A DNA stretch of 64,000 nucleotides, from assembly GCF_026151205.1 (NCBI RefSeq), contig NC_087072.1, positions 10,082,169-10,146,168 of the forward strand, in the 5' to 3' direction. The DNA is from Bolinopsis microptera. Its lineage: Eukaryota > Ctenophora > Tentaculata > Lobata > Bolinopsidae. The notes under the pieces were generated by a model. The model was not told the origin of the DNA, did not search any database, and saw only the letters and a list, made by a program, of their open reading frames with translations. Positions 49,920 to 62,033 of this stretch are shown piece by piece. Both the position numbers and the translations under genes were made by a program. Each line of letters opens with the position of its first letter. The stretch's first letter is position 1.

Positions 49920-50660
49920 TAAAACAAAATTTTTATTTACCACAATATTTACATATTTAATATTATTATACATTTACAAATAAATCTAAATTTAAATTCA
50001 GCTATATACACAATACACAGCCCGCCGCGCAGACAGCCACACATTGCTGAGAGATTCTCAGGTGCAGATGTAAGCGCCGCGCGCGCGAGGTTTGTTATCT
50101 TACAATTACATGTCACGATATATTATTAAGGAAAGAAAAATTTTTAGGAAAGAAAAATTTTTTATTTACCACAAAACAATCAATACATAATGTTATATTC
50201 ATAAATAAATTCAAATTTCAATTTCAAACACATATACAGTACGCCGCGCACACAGCCACAATTTTCAATTGTTCAGAAATTCGTAGGTCAGCTGTAGGCG
50301 CCGCGCACAGGATCTATTTAATTGTTATCTTACAATTACATGTCGCATTTCTTAATTACTAGAGCCAAAATTTCAGAAGCAAAATAATTTAAAACATATT
50401 TCTGTCGTTCCCGCAGTACAGGCCGTGAGCACTGCGATCTAATTAATAGATCGAAAAATATTAATGGAGAAATTCCAAAAACCGCGCGCTCGTTATTTGT
50501 GATTAAATTGAGTGCTATTATATGCGCGCCTCTGTGAACAGCAGTACCGCTCAAGCATGAAGTACTAAGCGGTACGCAGTTCTGCGTGAGGCGTAGACAT
50601 TTGTAGCACACGTTTCATTCAACTAATTTGACATACGTTGCATGCCACTTTTCGCGCGCG
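49920..50660. repeat. Tandem pair of diverged about 220-bp repeats plus related sequence
   Basis: 49925-50125 and 50150-50350 share TTTTTATTTACCACAA, a CGCCGCGC-rich core with ACAGCCACA, and GTTATCTTACAATTACATGT at their ends. The sequence after the second copy (50345-50640, with CGCAGTACAGG) is similar to 59640-59790. They belong to a dispersed repeat family also found at 58-60 kb. No gene is seen. Confidence 0.6.
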
Positions 50661-51097
50661 AAGCGCGCGCCGCCGAAGGCGGAAAAAGGGGCATACCATG
50701 AAGGGAATCGGGCTTTTTAGAGGGACGCATATTCTGCGTCCCTATTATCCTATTTGACCAAATATGGGAGTAATTGACTGAGATGGCGCGCGCGCGCCAC
50801 CAAAACAGTTAAATGCATTGTTTTTAACCAAGTTGCAATATCTGTGAGTTTACTTGGTATCTTTGTAGTATTTTTATTATCTAAACGACTTTATTAAGTC
50901 ATTAGAACCTTCATGCAAACAAAAATTGAAATGTTTCAATATTTCTGAAAACTGAAAACTTGTAATTTTGTTCCAAACTGCTTAATTTTTGTACGGCGCT
51001 ACTAATTCATGAAAAACGCGCTATATTTATATTTCGCATTGGATATATAGATGACCAATGATATCGTGGTATTAAAGTCATGTGACACCGCGATGAG
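50661..51097. other. Gene-free stretch
   Basis: Starts with a palindromic CGCGCGAAGCGCGCG cluster near 50655, then an interval with CGCGCGCG near 50786-50795 and AT-rich sequence to 51097. No gene or RNA is recognised. Confidence 0.45.
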
Positions 51098-51314
51098 CTA
51101 GCTGGCGTCTAGCTGCCTAAGATCATATCTATGCTTTAACACTATTTTATCACTCAATAACTTTTTACACATGCTTTTTTGTTCAACCTGTTGTTCAATT
51201 TGTTTAACATCTCTCTGGTTATTGCAAACCACTTCAATCCCCAAATTTATACATCTAACCATCTCTCTGGTTGCTTCCAACTCGTTAAAGCCAAGGCTCG
51301 ACCAGGACCGCTTT
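51098..51314 (-). other. Short open segment of unknown origin beside the 91-bp satellite
   Basis: On the minus strand about 70 codons are open from the satellite edge to a stop at 51098-51100, with text such as LGFNELEATREMVRCINLGI and LKHRYDLRQLDAS. The composition is protein-like (charged and hydrophobic residues mixed, predicted helical), but I recognise no family. It may be the last exon or a fragment of a mobile-element protein, or chance. Confidence 0.25.
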
Positions 51315-54300
51315 TTTGGGGCTAATATTAAATACTAGTGGACTCTTTGCAGCTCTTCCAGCACCCCTAAATTTACTGATCTGGAGGTCACATTTTATTG
51401 AGCCAGTACAGGCTAATATTAAATACTAGTGGACTCTATGCAGCTCTTCCAGTACCCCTAATTTTACTGATCTGGAGGTCACATTTTACTGAGCCAGTAC
51501 AGGCTAATATTAAATACTAGTGGACTCTATGCAGCTCTTCCAGCACCCTTAATTTGACTGATCTGGAGGTCACATTTTATTGAGCCAGTACAGGCTAATA
51601 TTAAATACTAGTGGACTCTATGCAAATTCTTCCAGCACCCTTAATTTAACTGATCTGGAGGTCACATTTTATTGAGCCAGTACAGGCTAATATTAAATAC
51701 TAGTGGACTCTATGCAGCTCTCCCAGCACCCCTAAATTTACTGATCTGGCGGTCACATTTTATTGAGCCAGTACAGGCTAATATTAAATACTAGTGGACT
51801 CTATGCAGCTCTTCCAGCACCCCTAATTTTACTGATCTGGAGGTCACATTTTATTGAGCCAGTACAGGCTAATATTAAATACTAGTGGACTCTATGCAGC
51901 TCTTCCAGCACCCTTAATTTTACTGATCTGGAGGTCACATTCTATTGAGCTAGTACAGGCTAATATTAAATACTAGTGGACTCTATGCAGCTCTTCCAGC
52001 ACCCCTAATTTTACTGATCTGGAGGTCACATTTTATTGAGCTAGTACAGGCTAATATTAAATACTAGTGGACTCTATGCAGCTCTTCCAGCACCCCTAAT
52101 TTTACTGATCTGGAGGTCATATTTTTTTGAGCCAGTACAGGCTAATATTAAATACTAGTGGACTCTATGCAGCTCTTCCAGCACCCTTAATTTTACTGAT
52201 ATGGAGGTCACATTCTATTGAGCCAGTACAGGCTAATATTAAATACTAGTGGACTCTATGCAGTTCTTCCAGCACCCTTAATTTTAATGATCTGGAAGTC
52301 ACATTTTATTGAGCCAGTACAGGCTAATATTAAATACTAGTGGACTCTATGCAGCTCTTCCAGCACCCTTAATTTTACTGATCTGGAGGTCACATTTTAT
52401 TGAGCCAGTACAGGCTAATATTAAATACTAGTGGACTCTATGCAGCTCTTCCAGCACCCTTAATTTGACTGATCTGGAGGTCACATTTTATTGAGCCAGT
52501 ACAGGCTAATATTAAATACTAGTGGACTCTATGCAAATTCTTCCAGCACCCTTAATTTAACTGATCTGGAGGTCACATTTTATTGAGCCAGTACAGGCTA
52601 ATATTAAATACTAGTGGACTCTATGCAGCTTTCCCAGCACCCCTAAATTTACTGATCTGGCGGTCACATTTTATTGAGCCAGTACAGGCTAATATTAGAT
52701 ACTAGTGGACTCTATGCAGCTCTTCCAGCACCCCTAATTTTACTGATCTGGAGGTCACATTTTATTGAGCCAGTACAGGCTAATATTAAATACTAGTGGA
52801 CTCTATGCAGCTCTTCCAGCACCCTTAATTTTACTGATCTGGAGGTCACATTCTATTGAGCTAGTACAGGCTAATATTAAATACTAGTGGACTCTATGCA
52901 GCTCTTCCAGCACCCCTAATTTTACTGATCTGGAGGTCACATTTTATTGAGCTAGTACAGGCTAATATTAAATACTAGTGGACTCTATGCAGCTCTTCCA
53001 GCACCCCTAATTTTACTGATCTGGAGGTCATATTTTTTTGAGCCAGTACAGGCTAATATTAAATACTAGTGGACTCTATGCAGCTCTTCCAGCACCCTTA
53101 ATTTTACTGATGTGGAGGTCACATTCTATTGAGCCAGTACAGGCTAATATTAAATACTAGTGGACTCTATGCAGTTCTTCCAGCACCCTTAATTTTAATG
53201 ATCTGGAAGTCACATTTTATTGAGCCAGTACAGGCTAATATTAAATACTAGTGGACTCTATGCAGCTCTTCCAGCACCCTTAATTTTACTGATCTGGAGG
53301 TCACATTTTATTGAGCCAGTACAGGCTAATATTAAATACTAGTGGACTCTATGCAGCTCTTCCAGCACCCTTAATTTTACTGATCTGGAGGTCACATTTT
53401 ATTGAGCCAGTACAGGCTAATATTAAATACTAGTGGACTCTATGCAAATTCTTCCAGCACCCTTAATTTTACTGATCTGGAGGTCACATTTTATTGAGCC
53501 AGTACAGGCTAATATTAAATACTAGTGGACTCTATGCAGCTCTCCCAGCACCCCTAATTTTACTGATCTGGAGGTCACATTTTTTTGAGCCAGTACAGGC
53601 TAATATTAAATACTAGTGGACTCTATGCAGCTCTCCCAGCACCCCTAATTTTACTGATCTGGAGGTCACATTTTATTGAGCCAGTACAGGCTAATATTAA
53701 ATACTAGTGGACTCTATGCAGCTCTTCCAGCACCCCTAATTTTACTGATCTGGAGGTCACATTTTATTGAGCCAGTACAGGCTAATATTAAATACTAGTG
53801 GACTCTATGCAGCTCTTCCAGCACCCCTAATTTTACTGATCTGGAGGTCACATTTTATTGAGCCAGTACAGGCTAATATTAAATACTACTAGTGGACTCT
53901 ATGCAGCTCTTCCAGCACCCTTAATTTGACTGATCTGGAGGTCACATTTTATTGAGCCAGTACAGGCTAATATTAAATACTAGTGGACTCTATGCAGCTC
54001 TTCCAGCACCCTTAATTTTACTGATCTGGAGGTCCCCTTTTTTTGAGCCAGTACAGGCTAATATTAAATACTAGTGGACTCTATGCAGCTCTTCTAGCAC
54101 CCTTAATTTGACTGATCTGGAGGTCACATTTTACTAGTGGACTCTATGCAGCTCTTCCAGCACCCCTAATTTAACTGATCTGGAGGTCACATTTTATTGA
54201 GCCAGTACAGGCTAATATTAAATACTAGTGGACTCTATGCAGCTTTTCCAGCACCCTTAATTTTACTGATCTGGAGGTCACATTTTATTGAGCCAGTACA

Positions 54301-54467
54301 GGCTAATATTAAATAATAGTGGACTCTATGCAGCTCTTCCAGCACCCCTAAATTTACTGATCTGGAGGTCACATTTTATTGAGCCAGTACAGGCTAATAT
54401 TAAATACTAGTGGACTCTATGCAGCTCTTCCAGCACCCTTAATTTTACTGATCTGGAGGTCACATTT
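51315..54467 (+). repeat. 91-bp satellite array with a 911-bp higher-order period
   Basis: The monomer contains GGCTAATATTAAATACTAGT, GGACTCTATGCAGCTCTTCC and CTGATCTGGAGGTCAC. The anchor GCTAATATT recurs at 51321, 51412, 51503 and so on, a 91-bp step, about 35 copies. Rare variants recur at exactly 911 bp: TGCAAATTCTTCC at 51621, 52532 and 53443; CGGTCAC at 51750 and 52661; CATATTTTTTTGAGCC near 52118 and 53029. This is ten monomers plus one extra base. One shortened unit occurs near 54134 and a 3-bp insertion near 53887. No gene is encoded. Confidence 0.97.
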
Positions 54468-54640
54468 TCCCTCAGTAGCTACTCTCCCACTCAGTATTAA
54501 TTCTCTGTCTTCATCAGTGATACTCTACATTTCCCTCAGTAGTTATTCTCCCACTCAGTATTAATTCTCTGTCTTCATCAGTGATACTCGATATTTCCCT
54601 CAGTAGCTACTCTTCCACTCAGTATTAACTCTCTAAATAA
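54468..54640 (+). repeat. 64-bp tandem repeat, about 2.6 copies
   Basis: Units starting CCCTCAGTAG at 54469, 54533 and 54597 include CCACTCAGTATTAA and TCTTCATCAGTGATACTC. The 64-bp repeat directly abuts the 91-bp satellite, joining within a monomer. A later TCTAATCTAATCTAATCT microsatellite lies at about 54777. Confidence 0.9.
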
Positions 54641-54848
54641 ATTATGACAATTATGTTAGTTATAGAATTTGTTTGTTTTTTAATGACGAAGGCTGTGAAA
54701 TGTTCACAGTTCTGATAATGAGGAAATCAGAAAGATTGTTTGAAACTAGTGATGATGTTTATGTCATTATTCTTAATCTAATCTAATCTAATCTTTGCTG
54801 CAGGTGCTTGTCACGTCACATGCCTTAGGCTAGGATGATATCCAGGTA

Positions 54849-56898
54849 ACCATTTTATGGGATCATTTGAAACATAAGCACCCTTCTAAACACAAGGAAG
54901 CAACTGCAATACGTGAATCACAGAGGGTCAAGACTCAAGAGACAAAAGTCTGATGAAGTCGAAGCTGAGCGGAGATCGATGTATCAACTGACAACATCTA
55001 ATCAGCCCACACTGGGGGCAGTCTGGAGCGGCGCCACTGTTACTAGACTGATGAACGTCAAAAAGATCTAAAAAGTTGCTCCTGAAATGGATTATTGATC
55101 AGATGCTCCCATACACGACTGTTGAGAATGAACAATTTCAACAGTTTGTTGACGGTAAGATTGATTTGGGACGTTTTTAATAACTTAGCTCAATAAAAAA
55201 ACAACTTTTCTAGGCTCGAGCTGTGATGACTCCAGATTAAAATTCCAATTGAGTTCTTTGTGATGATAAAATTGATTGCTATTAAGTAAATTAGCAGCAG
55301 ATTGACAATCATTTGTTGGATAATCATTTACAGATAAATTAAGATCATCTGACTTCCGGCTCATTCAGGTTTGAACAAGAAGTTTGACATACCCTCAGAG
55401 AAGGTGCTGCGCACAAAACTGTTTCCTGAATTATATGATAGAGTACAGTTTAAACTGAAGAAATTTATTGACTGAAAGGAGCTGATTACAGTCTGAGCTG
55501 TGATGTTTGGTTGTCAAAAGCGCTGGATTCCTATTTGGGGGTCATAATACACTTCGTAACTACAAACTTCGAAAGAAAAGTTATTGTACTGAGATGCCTT
55601 CCCTATAACCGAGCACATACCGGTAAGTTCTATCGTTAAATCTGAATAATTTAGCTCATATATATATCTAATTTGTGTCATTTCTAACCCCATGATCAAA
55701 GTTCAAACTCAGAACTCAGGACTGCCAATGCCATATAGATTGTAAAATTCGAAATACATGCTCATTTCGAGTTCATCAGATTGCGCTTAGCTTTTTGATA
55801 GTAGAAAATATTAACCGTTAGCTGCCCACATAGTTTCTAATTACAAATTATTACGTGACTCGTTAAAGAACAATGTGTCATTTGTACTGCAGGCATGGGG
55901 TCTGTCCGAAGAGAAACTTCACTGCGTTATCAGCGACACTGCTTCAAACATGAAAAAGGCTTTGTCCGCCTGGATCCTGTTTTCTCCATCTACTGAATCT
56001 CATCGTAAAGAATTCTGTTTTTCTCAAAGTGGAGTTAACCGGCTTATCAAAAAGATCAAGAGTCTTATCAAGGAGTTTAGAACCCCTGCAGGTGAGAATC
56101 ACTACATTTACCTTAGGTTTTCTGTTTGATGATTTCATTGTCACATACTTAATCTGATAATAACGGCTGATTCAAAATATTTTCTTACTGAAATGTACAG
56201 TGTACACATTAATAACGTTTGATTAAAATGTTGCCGTAGGTACATGTTCGTTGAGTGACATAATCTTGGCAAAACTATCATTGTTACGACTTGCGTTTAT
56301 CATTTCTTAACTATCATATTATGTTAAACTATCCCGCACATGCAGGTAAACGTCTACTGAATGAAAATCAAGCAGTAGAGGCAACTCTCATCAGACCAGT
56401 TGCAGTGGACACGAGATGGAACAGTTATTACATGATCTTCCAGGCCTTTCAGAATAAAAAATATGCAATAACAATCACCGCTCAAAATGCAGAGTTATCG
56501 TTGTCTGCATCTCAACAGGTCAGTTTACATGCAGCTCTTTTGACTCATCTCTTATTTTCTGAGTAGCACTAGTTAACATCAAGTTTAGAGAATCAATGTC
56601 CCTGGAATGTAACTGGAACAAATTCTTGTCCGCTGGACCTCCTAATTCCTAGCTCACTTCTCAATGTACAGGCTAAGTATTGATCAACTGAATTTTGCAG
56701 ATGACTCCTCACGATTGGGATCTTCTGACCAAAGCTATTGCGGTACTGAAGTCATTCTACATCACCACAAAAGCGGCGGAGGGGGACATGGTTTCTGTTT
56801 CGGAGGTTATCCCAAATATAAAGAAACTGGATTACGCTATCAGGAGCATATCCTCAAGTGGAGTCGGAACTCTGAAACCCACGCTGCTTTCCGAAATG
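54849..56898 (+). pseudogene. Decayed BED zinc finger / hAT-superfamily transposase gene with introns
   Basis: Likely exons: 54849-54950, 55055-55154, 55369-55472, 55893-56091, 56346-56518, 56701-56898. They encode, in order, the end of a BED finger (LWDHLKHKHP with its His pair), LKWIIDQMLPYTTVENEQFQ, IPSEKVLRTKLFPELY, HCVISDTASNMKKAL (the hAT first-Asp region), VDTRWNSYYM and DWDLLTKAIAVLKSFY. These match ZBED/hAT proteins in order and spacing. Junctions 55154/55369 and 56091/56346 are GT-AG and in frame. An in-frame TGA closes the third exon at 55473-55475, and the RNase H end and hATC dimerisation region are not recognisable after 56900. I therefore call it a decayed transposase or a domesticated relative that has decayed. 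Confidence 0.85.
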
Positions 56899-58490
56899 TA
56901 AAACCAAGTATGTGATATATGAACTTGCAAGTGACCCATGCAACAACCATGTCACCATGTGGTCAAATATTCATTTTTAACCTCCGGTTTGTGCTACCAA
57001 GCATTGATTCAGGCGTTATTGGTCGCTCTGCATGTCGTTTTAAGTTACTTTTCAAATACATCCTAATGTTGGGGTTTTTATAAGCTATTAATGTAAAAGA
57101 AATATTTTTGGGTATGCAAACAAATCAACAATCATGGATTGCCTGTACAGTATCTTTACGTATCATCTAATGATCTATTGTGACATAATATATTTCAGGA
57201 GACTGAAGAAATCCAAAGATAGTGCAGCGATCTAAAGAGAATGAGTTAGAAGACCTTCGGAATCTGAAAGTGGAGTCGCTCTACCTTGACGGGAGAAAAG
57301 ATGCAGCATTGTGATGAGCTTAGGATCGACATTAGACAACTCGCCACTAAGATCTTGTGGCTGTTACGCCACTAACGTCAACACCGGACGTCACAATGGG
57401 ATTATAGCCCTCTTAGAGAAGAATTTTGGATGGGAATTGCAAAGATTTATTTGGTGCCTTCACAGGATAGACCTGCCATTAAAAAATTTAAGGGGTTCTG
57501 AGTCCTGAACTGTCGAGAGAACGAATTGGTCCTCTCAGCCACGCAAGGTGGATTATAATGCAGTAGAGTTAGTTATATTATCAATATTTACTTACCGCTT
57601 GATTTGAATATGAAGTATAAAAGCTCATTCCGAGTTGTGTTCTATGAGTAAGCTAGAAGGTAGCATATTTATTTTAAAGGGATTAGATTTATTTATGTTT
57701 TGTTTTAGAACCATCTACTTCTGAGCTGCCCTGTCAAAATTAAAAGGGTGTATAGGTTGTCCCGGCAAAAGCCTCCTTAAATTATTAATGGACGATCCTA
57801 AAGACCGTAATTTGGTCATGAACACTTCAGAAGAATTGAATGAAATAAAGGATATTGCCCGCTGTAAACAATGTCGGAGGAACCGTTATTGTAGCTTTTG
57901 CCCATTTTACGGTGTGAAGATGTTTTTACCATGGTAGATTCGGTACACGTACCCCAATACAAGTTCGACACGCACTCTAGTTCGTCACTTATACCATGTA
58001 GTTCGACAAACCCTGAGGTTCGACTCTGTCGAACTAAAGTGCTCTATCTGGAGTCAAGTTCGATACGCACTAAAGTTAGACAAGAGAACTTTGACTGTCG
58101 GACTACAGTTTTGAAATCTCCAATATCCAGCAACGATCCTTTACGAGCTTGAAATCTATTCGTTTGTTAGTTTTCCACTTGTCTCATGCTGTTCAATTAT
58201 GTGTTTATATAATTTCTATAATCCATATCTATGGACATTTAATTGACCTCATACTCCATTGTTAGTTATTAGAATTGTAGGCTTAACGGAGAAATAAAAG
58301 AGTAACGTGGTAACTCTTACTTCGCATTGTAGATTATGTTAGTGAAGTAGTTAGCACTCCCGGCGCGAGAACAAAGCGCCAGGAAAATAAGACAATTTTT
58401 CGCGCGAACTTGTAAATTTACTTACGCCGCGCAGAGATGTTCCTTCATGGTGTATCCATAATATCTCTGATATTTGGATACGAAACATGT
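56899..58490. other. Gene-free stretch with short inverted motifs
   Basis: May contain unrecognisable remnants of the hAT gene's 3' part (57200-57540) but nothing assignable. Around 57940-58090 the motif GTTCGACA/GTTCGATACGCACT and its complement TGTCGAAC recur, a small cluster of direct and inverted repeats. No gene is supported. Confidence 0.45.
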
Positions 58491-58499
58491 ATCAACAAC

Positions 58500-59260
58500 T
58501 AATCAATTATGTGACATGTAATTATATTAAAGCAAAAAGAATATTAATTTTAGTAATAATTGACGTAAACATATGTGTTTAAATAACATTTATAATCTAG
58601 CGAGTTACCAATAATATAATACTATTTGTTTGTATTATTGATTATATATGTTTACACTAGCCTATATTATGATGGAGATATACATTATATAATTGCTCCA
58701 ATATTCAACACCGCTAAACAACAAATACCTACTCGCCCATCGATGAAGCAGTCGCCAAAACAAAGCTCAAAGTTAATATACCTTCGTACTTCGTTTTGGA
58801 AACTGTAGAATGCCAGTAAATAATTAGTGTTTCAATCGTGTATTCGATGGGCAAGCACTCGCCACTCGAGGCCGAGACAAACGGCACCGGCTCCGCCCTG
58901 CAACCATGAAGTAATGTAAGCAGTAAGGCGGGGCGGTGGTGTGCGCCGTTTATACGGCCCACAGCACGAGACATTTTGAGCTCCAAGACTTAAGACTATA
59001 AAAGTCCCGAGTTAAACGTAGCGACTTACCATCGTCAGCCGTCAAAAATTTAGAATTTGTATGTTATAAACTCTACATCTGATATCAGTATAACATGTAA
59101 TTTAGTTTGTTATTGGCTAAATTTTTAACTCGATTAAGCGATGCAGACGGATGAACTAGGCTCCTCCTCCGTCAAAAACACAATGAGAGGGGATTGTGGA
59201 AGGACACGAACACTATTCGTTAACTCGTACCCCGGGTACCCCCTAGAACTATATGTCCCA
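58500..59260 (+). repeat. Diverged duplication, copy 1
   Basis: Similar in order to 59800-60410: GTGACATGTAATTATATTAA, then AACAACAAATACCTACTCGC with GCAGTCGCCAAAACAA, then CGATGGGCAAGCACTCG, then ACGGATGAACTAGGCT and TCGTACCCCGGGTACCCCC. In this copy the ATG-initiated frame at 58847 ends at a TGA (58907-58909) after 20 codons. Confidence 0.75.
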
Positions 59261-59639
59261 TCAGAGAGAGAGCCCATCACCCGTCAGATCGAAAACAGTG
59301 TTTTAATTTTGATATATGCTGTACCAATTACAATAAATGGTAAGTCAAGGCTGACGTTGGTAGCAAATAATAAAGTGACACGTTACAACAAAATAACCAC
59401 TACACACTACACACTATACGCTATAACTATTGTACACAGTACACAGTATAACTAAAATATAAAATATAAACAAGTTACAAGAGACAAAAGAGTTTACAGA
59501 AGAGTTTTACATCGGCTCAGCACCGCCAGGACATTGGCTATACACGTGGGTCAATTAGTTTGATTTGGTATGGTTCGACCGGGAAAGTGGTCGAAATTAG
59601 TGCTCTTAATGAGTCATCACTGTCGTCTGAATATTAGAG

Positions 59640-60410
59640 CGGGAACAGATTATCAGAGAATTTTAGAAGCAAAATAATAATTGCATATTGGGAAAATTTC
59701 GGTCGTTAACGCAGTACAGGGCGTGGACACTGCAATGCTAATAACGGAAAATTTTGAGGCACGAGTTTCATTCAGCTACCCAATTTATATGTGACATGTA
59801 CTTGTATTAAATTCAGATAAATGTTAGTAACAATCGACATTAACATTGTGCAACTGTAAACTGCAAAATGTTAACGTCGATTATCACTAAATCAGATCTC
59901 GCAAGTTACTAATTCTTTGCACTATATATGTTACGTCACTATAGCATATGTCATTCATATTGTACGTTATATAAGATAAAAATAAACATTTTATAATTGT
60001 TTCAATGTTCAACACTGCTAAAAAACAAATACCTACTTGCCCATCGATTAAGCAATCGCCAAAACAAGGCTCAAAGTTAATTTACCTTCACACCTCGTTT
60101 TGGAGACTGAAGGATGTCAATAAATAAATAATGGATAGCATTAATACTGAATATGATGGATAATCAGTAATATCAATAAAATCCACAATCACTAATCATG
60201 TTTTCGATGGGCAAGCACTCGCAACTGGATGCTGAAACAAACGGCGCAAGTCTTGCACCGTTCATGCAGCATACGTCGCGAGATATCATGAGCTCCGCTA
60301 ACTCTGCGATTCTAACGGATGAATTAGGCTACCCCGAGAGTTACACAGGTAACAGGGGGTTGTGGAAGGACACGAACACTGTTCGTTAACTCGTACCCCG
60401 GGTACCCCCA
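59640..60410 (+). repeat. Diverged duplication, copy 2
   Basis: Homologous to copy 1 from about 59800 on; its beginning (59640-59790, with CGCAGTACAGGGCGTG) also resembles 50345-50640. Copy 2 keeps a longer open frame after the shared ATG. The pair could be two copies of a dispersed element or a local gene-fragment duplication. Confidence 0.7.
60207..60348 (+). CDS. Candidate first exon of an unrecognised gene or element protein
   Basis: From ATG 60207 the frame reads MGKHSQLDAETNG and continues to DELGYPESYTG, ending at CACAG|GTAAC, an acceptable splice donor at 60348/60349. In the duplicated copy at 58847 the start reads MGKHSPLEAETNG. Over these 13 codons the changes are three synonymous third-position changes plus Q/P and D/E, a pattern more like coding than neutral drift, though the sample is tiny. 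No downstream exon was found and no family is recognised. Confidence 0.3.
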
Positions 60411-61831
60411 AAGTATCATCACACTACATGGAAAAATAACTATTTCTCCATCAAATTTAAAGGTAATAATTTATCAAATATTAATCATGAATAAATAGCG
60501 TAGAACTTGAAGGAGGGATAATGTGACTGGAAGGAGAGATACTGTGATGTAGTAAGGAATGTGAGAACGGGGATAAGATTTGCAATGTTGAGAACAACTC
60601 ATATTGCTCTACGCAGGTACCGAGGAAAGAAGGTGGACACCAAACATGAGATCCGTCTATCAGAAGTCTCACAAAACCTCATCCCTGCCCCTATAATGGA
60701 GTAGATCGTGTGTTTTGAAACTTGTATATATTTAATTGTTAAAGTTTTAAAATATTGGTAGCAAAGTGTTGTGCTCTACCAATTGCAACACTAAAAATTT
60801 GATTGTGTTTCACTGCCTTATTTAGTTTATAATTTAATTTATTTTTATTGTTTTAATCTAACCGCTCCCACTAAACTGCTAACCCGAATTCGCTTTCGAA
60901 ATGGCCCTTAGGATCTCGATACATTATCTTCAAAGAAGTATACACTTTCACTACACACTATCACTGCTCACGCTATCACTAAAATTGATAATCAGTGTCC
61001 GTATAAATGATAAAACTAATAACGGTCGATTCTAAAAAGTGAAAAGTTATTTTGTTGCTCTGGTGGGCAGTCAGCTGTGCAAATATTAAATATCTATTTC
61101 AAAAATTCGAATATTAAAATTATGAGTTAAAAATATTCACTTATTATAATTATATAATTACATAATTCATTAATATTATAAAAATTGAAAAACTGATCTC
61201 ATCCGGCCAGCTGGCTAAGCTATGTTCTGTGTTCAGTGTCCAAAGTAAGCTGAACAATTGGTTAGCTCTATAATCAATAATATTTATTGCTTGTAATCAA
61301 TAAAAAACGTTGCATGTCGCCTTCATCATTCAAGGCTAAAGGAAAACCCGCAGGCACGTGTGCTTTGCGCTTTAATTTCACATAGCCATGTGTCTACGCG
61401 TACTGTGTGACGCGCTTGTTTCGGCGGTCGCGCGCTACTGCAATAGCGAGAGGGCTCTGGTTAGAGCAACGCTTTAATATTACGGATAATACTCATTTAA
61501 TGTTTAATATTTGTTCAGGACCGTCGACGAGTCGCGCTTCTTGGTAGGTTATAAACCTACAATTTCATTCATGATAATTTATATATTACTTTTACATAAC
61601 CATCAATCCTGTAATACGCTTGTTGTTTTTGTTGTTCATTGTTGTTGTTGCTACTGCAAGCGCGACCAGTGGGCTCTTTCTCATACGTTGTATGACCCAC
61701 CGCGCACCAATGCGCGGCTCCCCCTGTATCGTAAAAACTCTACAGTGAAACGAAAATGGGGGTCACGACGTGATACAAAGGGCTCTGGTTAAAGGAATAC
61801 GTTATTTTATATTTTACTATACTACATCTAC
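60411..61831. other. Gene-free AT-rich stretch
   Basis: No recognisable gene or repeat structure; only short open frames. A CGCGCTTGTTTCGGCGGTCG-type CpG-rich patch lies near 61410-61435. Confidence 0.45.
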
Positions 61832-61965
61832 ACAGGAGGACTATAGTGCAAAGAAACTGCTGCTAACTGCTGCTGTCGCGCGCGCGCCCATAGCAGCCGT
61901 GAGCAGCAGTTAGCAGCAGTGAGCAGCAGTGAGCAGCAGTTCCTTTGCACTATAGTCTCCGGTGT
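61832..61965. repeat. Imperfect hairpin with GCAGCAGT repeats
   Basis: GGAGGACTATAGTGCAAAG on the left is complemented by CTTTGCACTATAGTCTCC on the right. Between them are repeats of AACTGCTGCT and GTGAGCAGCAGT around a CGCGCGCGCG centre. A related single arm (GGAGGGGCTAAGTGCAAAG) occurs near 62361. It is probably a small foldback repeat. Confidence 0.7.
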
Positions 61966-62033
61966 CTAGCGTGCGGCGCGCGCCGCGACTTGACGGTGTT
62001 AATATTTTAATTGTTAATGTTAATATTTCGATG

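Noticed and set aside
51315-54467. CRISPR-like array
   Set aside because: Whole 91-bp units repeat without unique spacers, and the context is a eukaryotic genome; it is a satellite.
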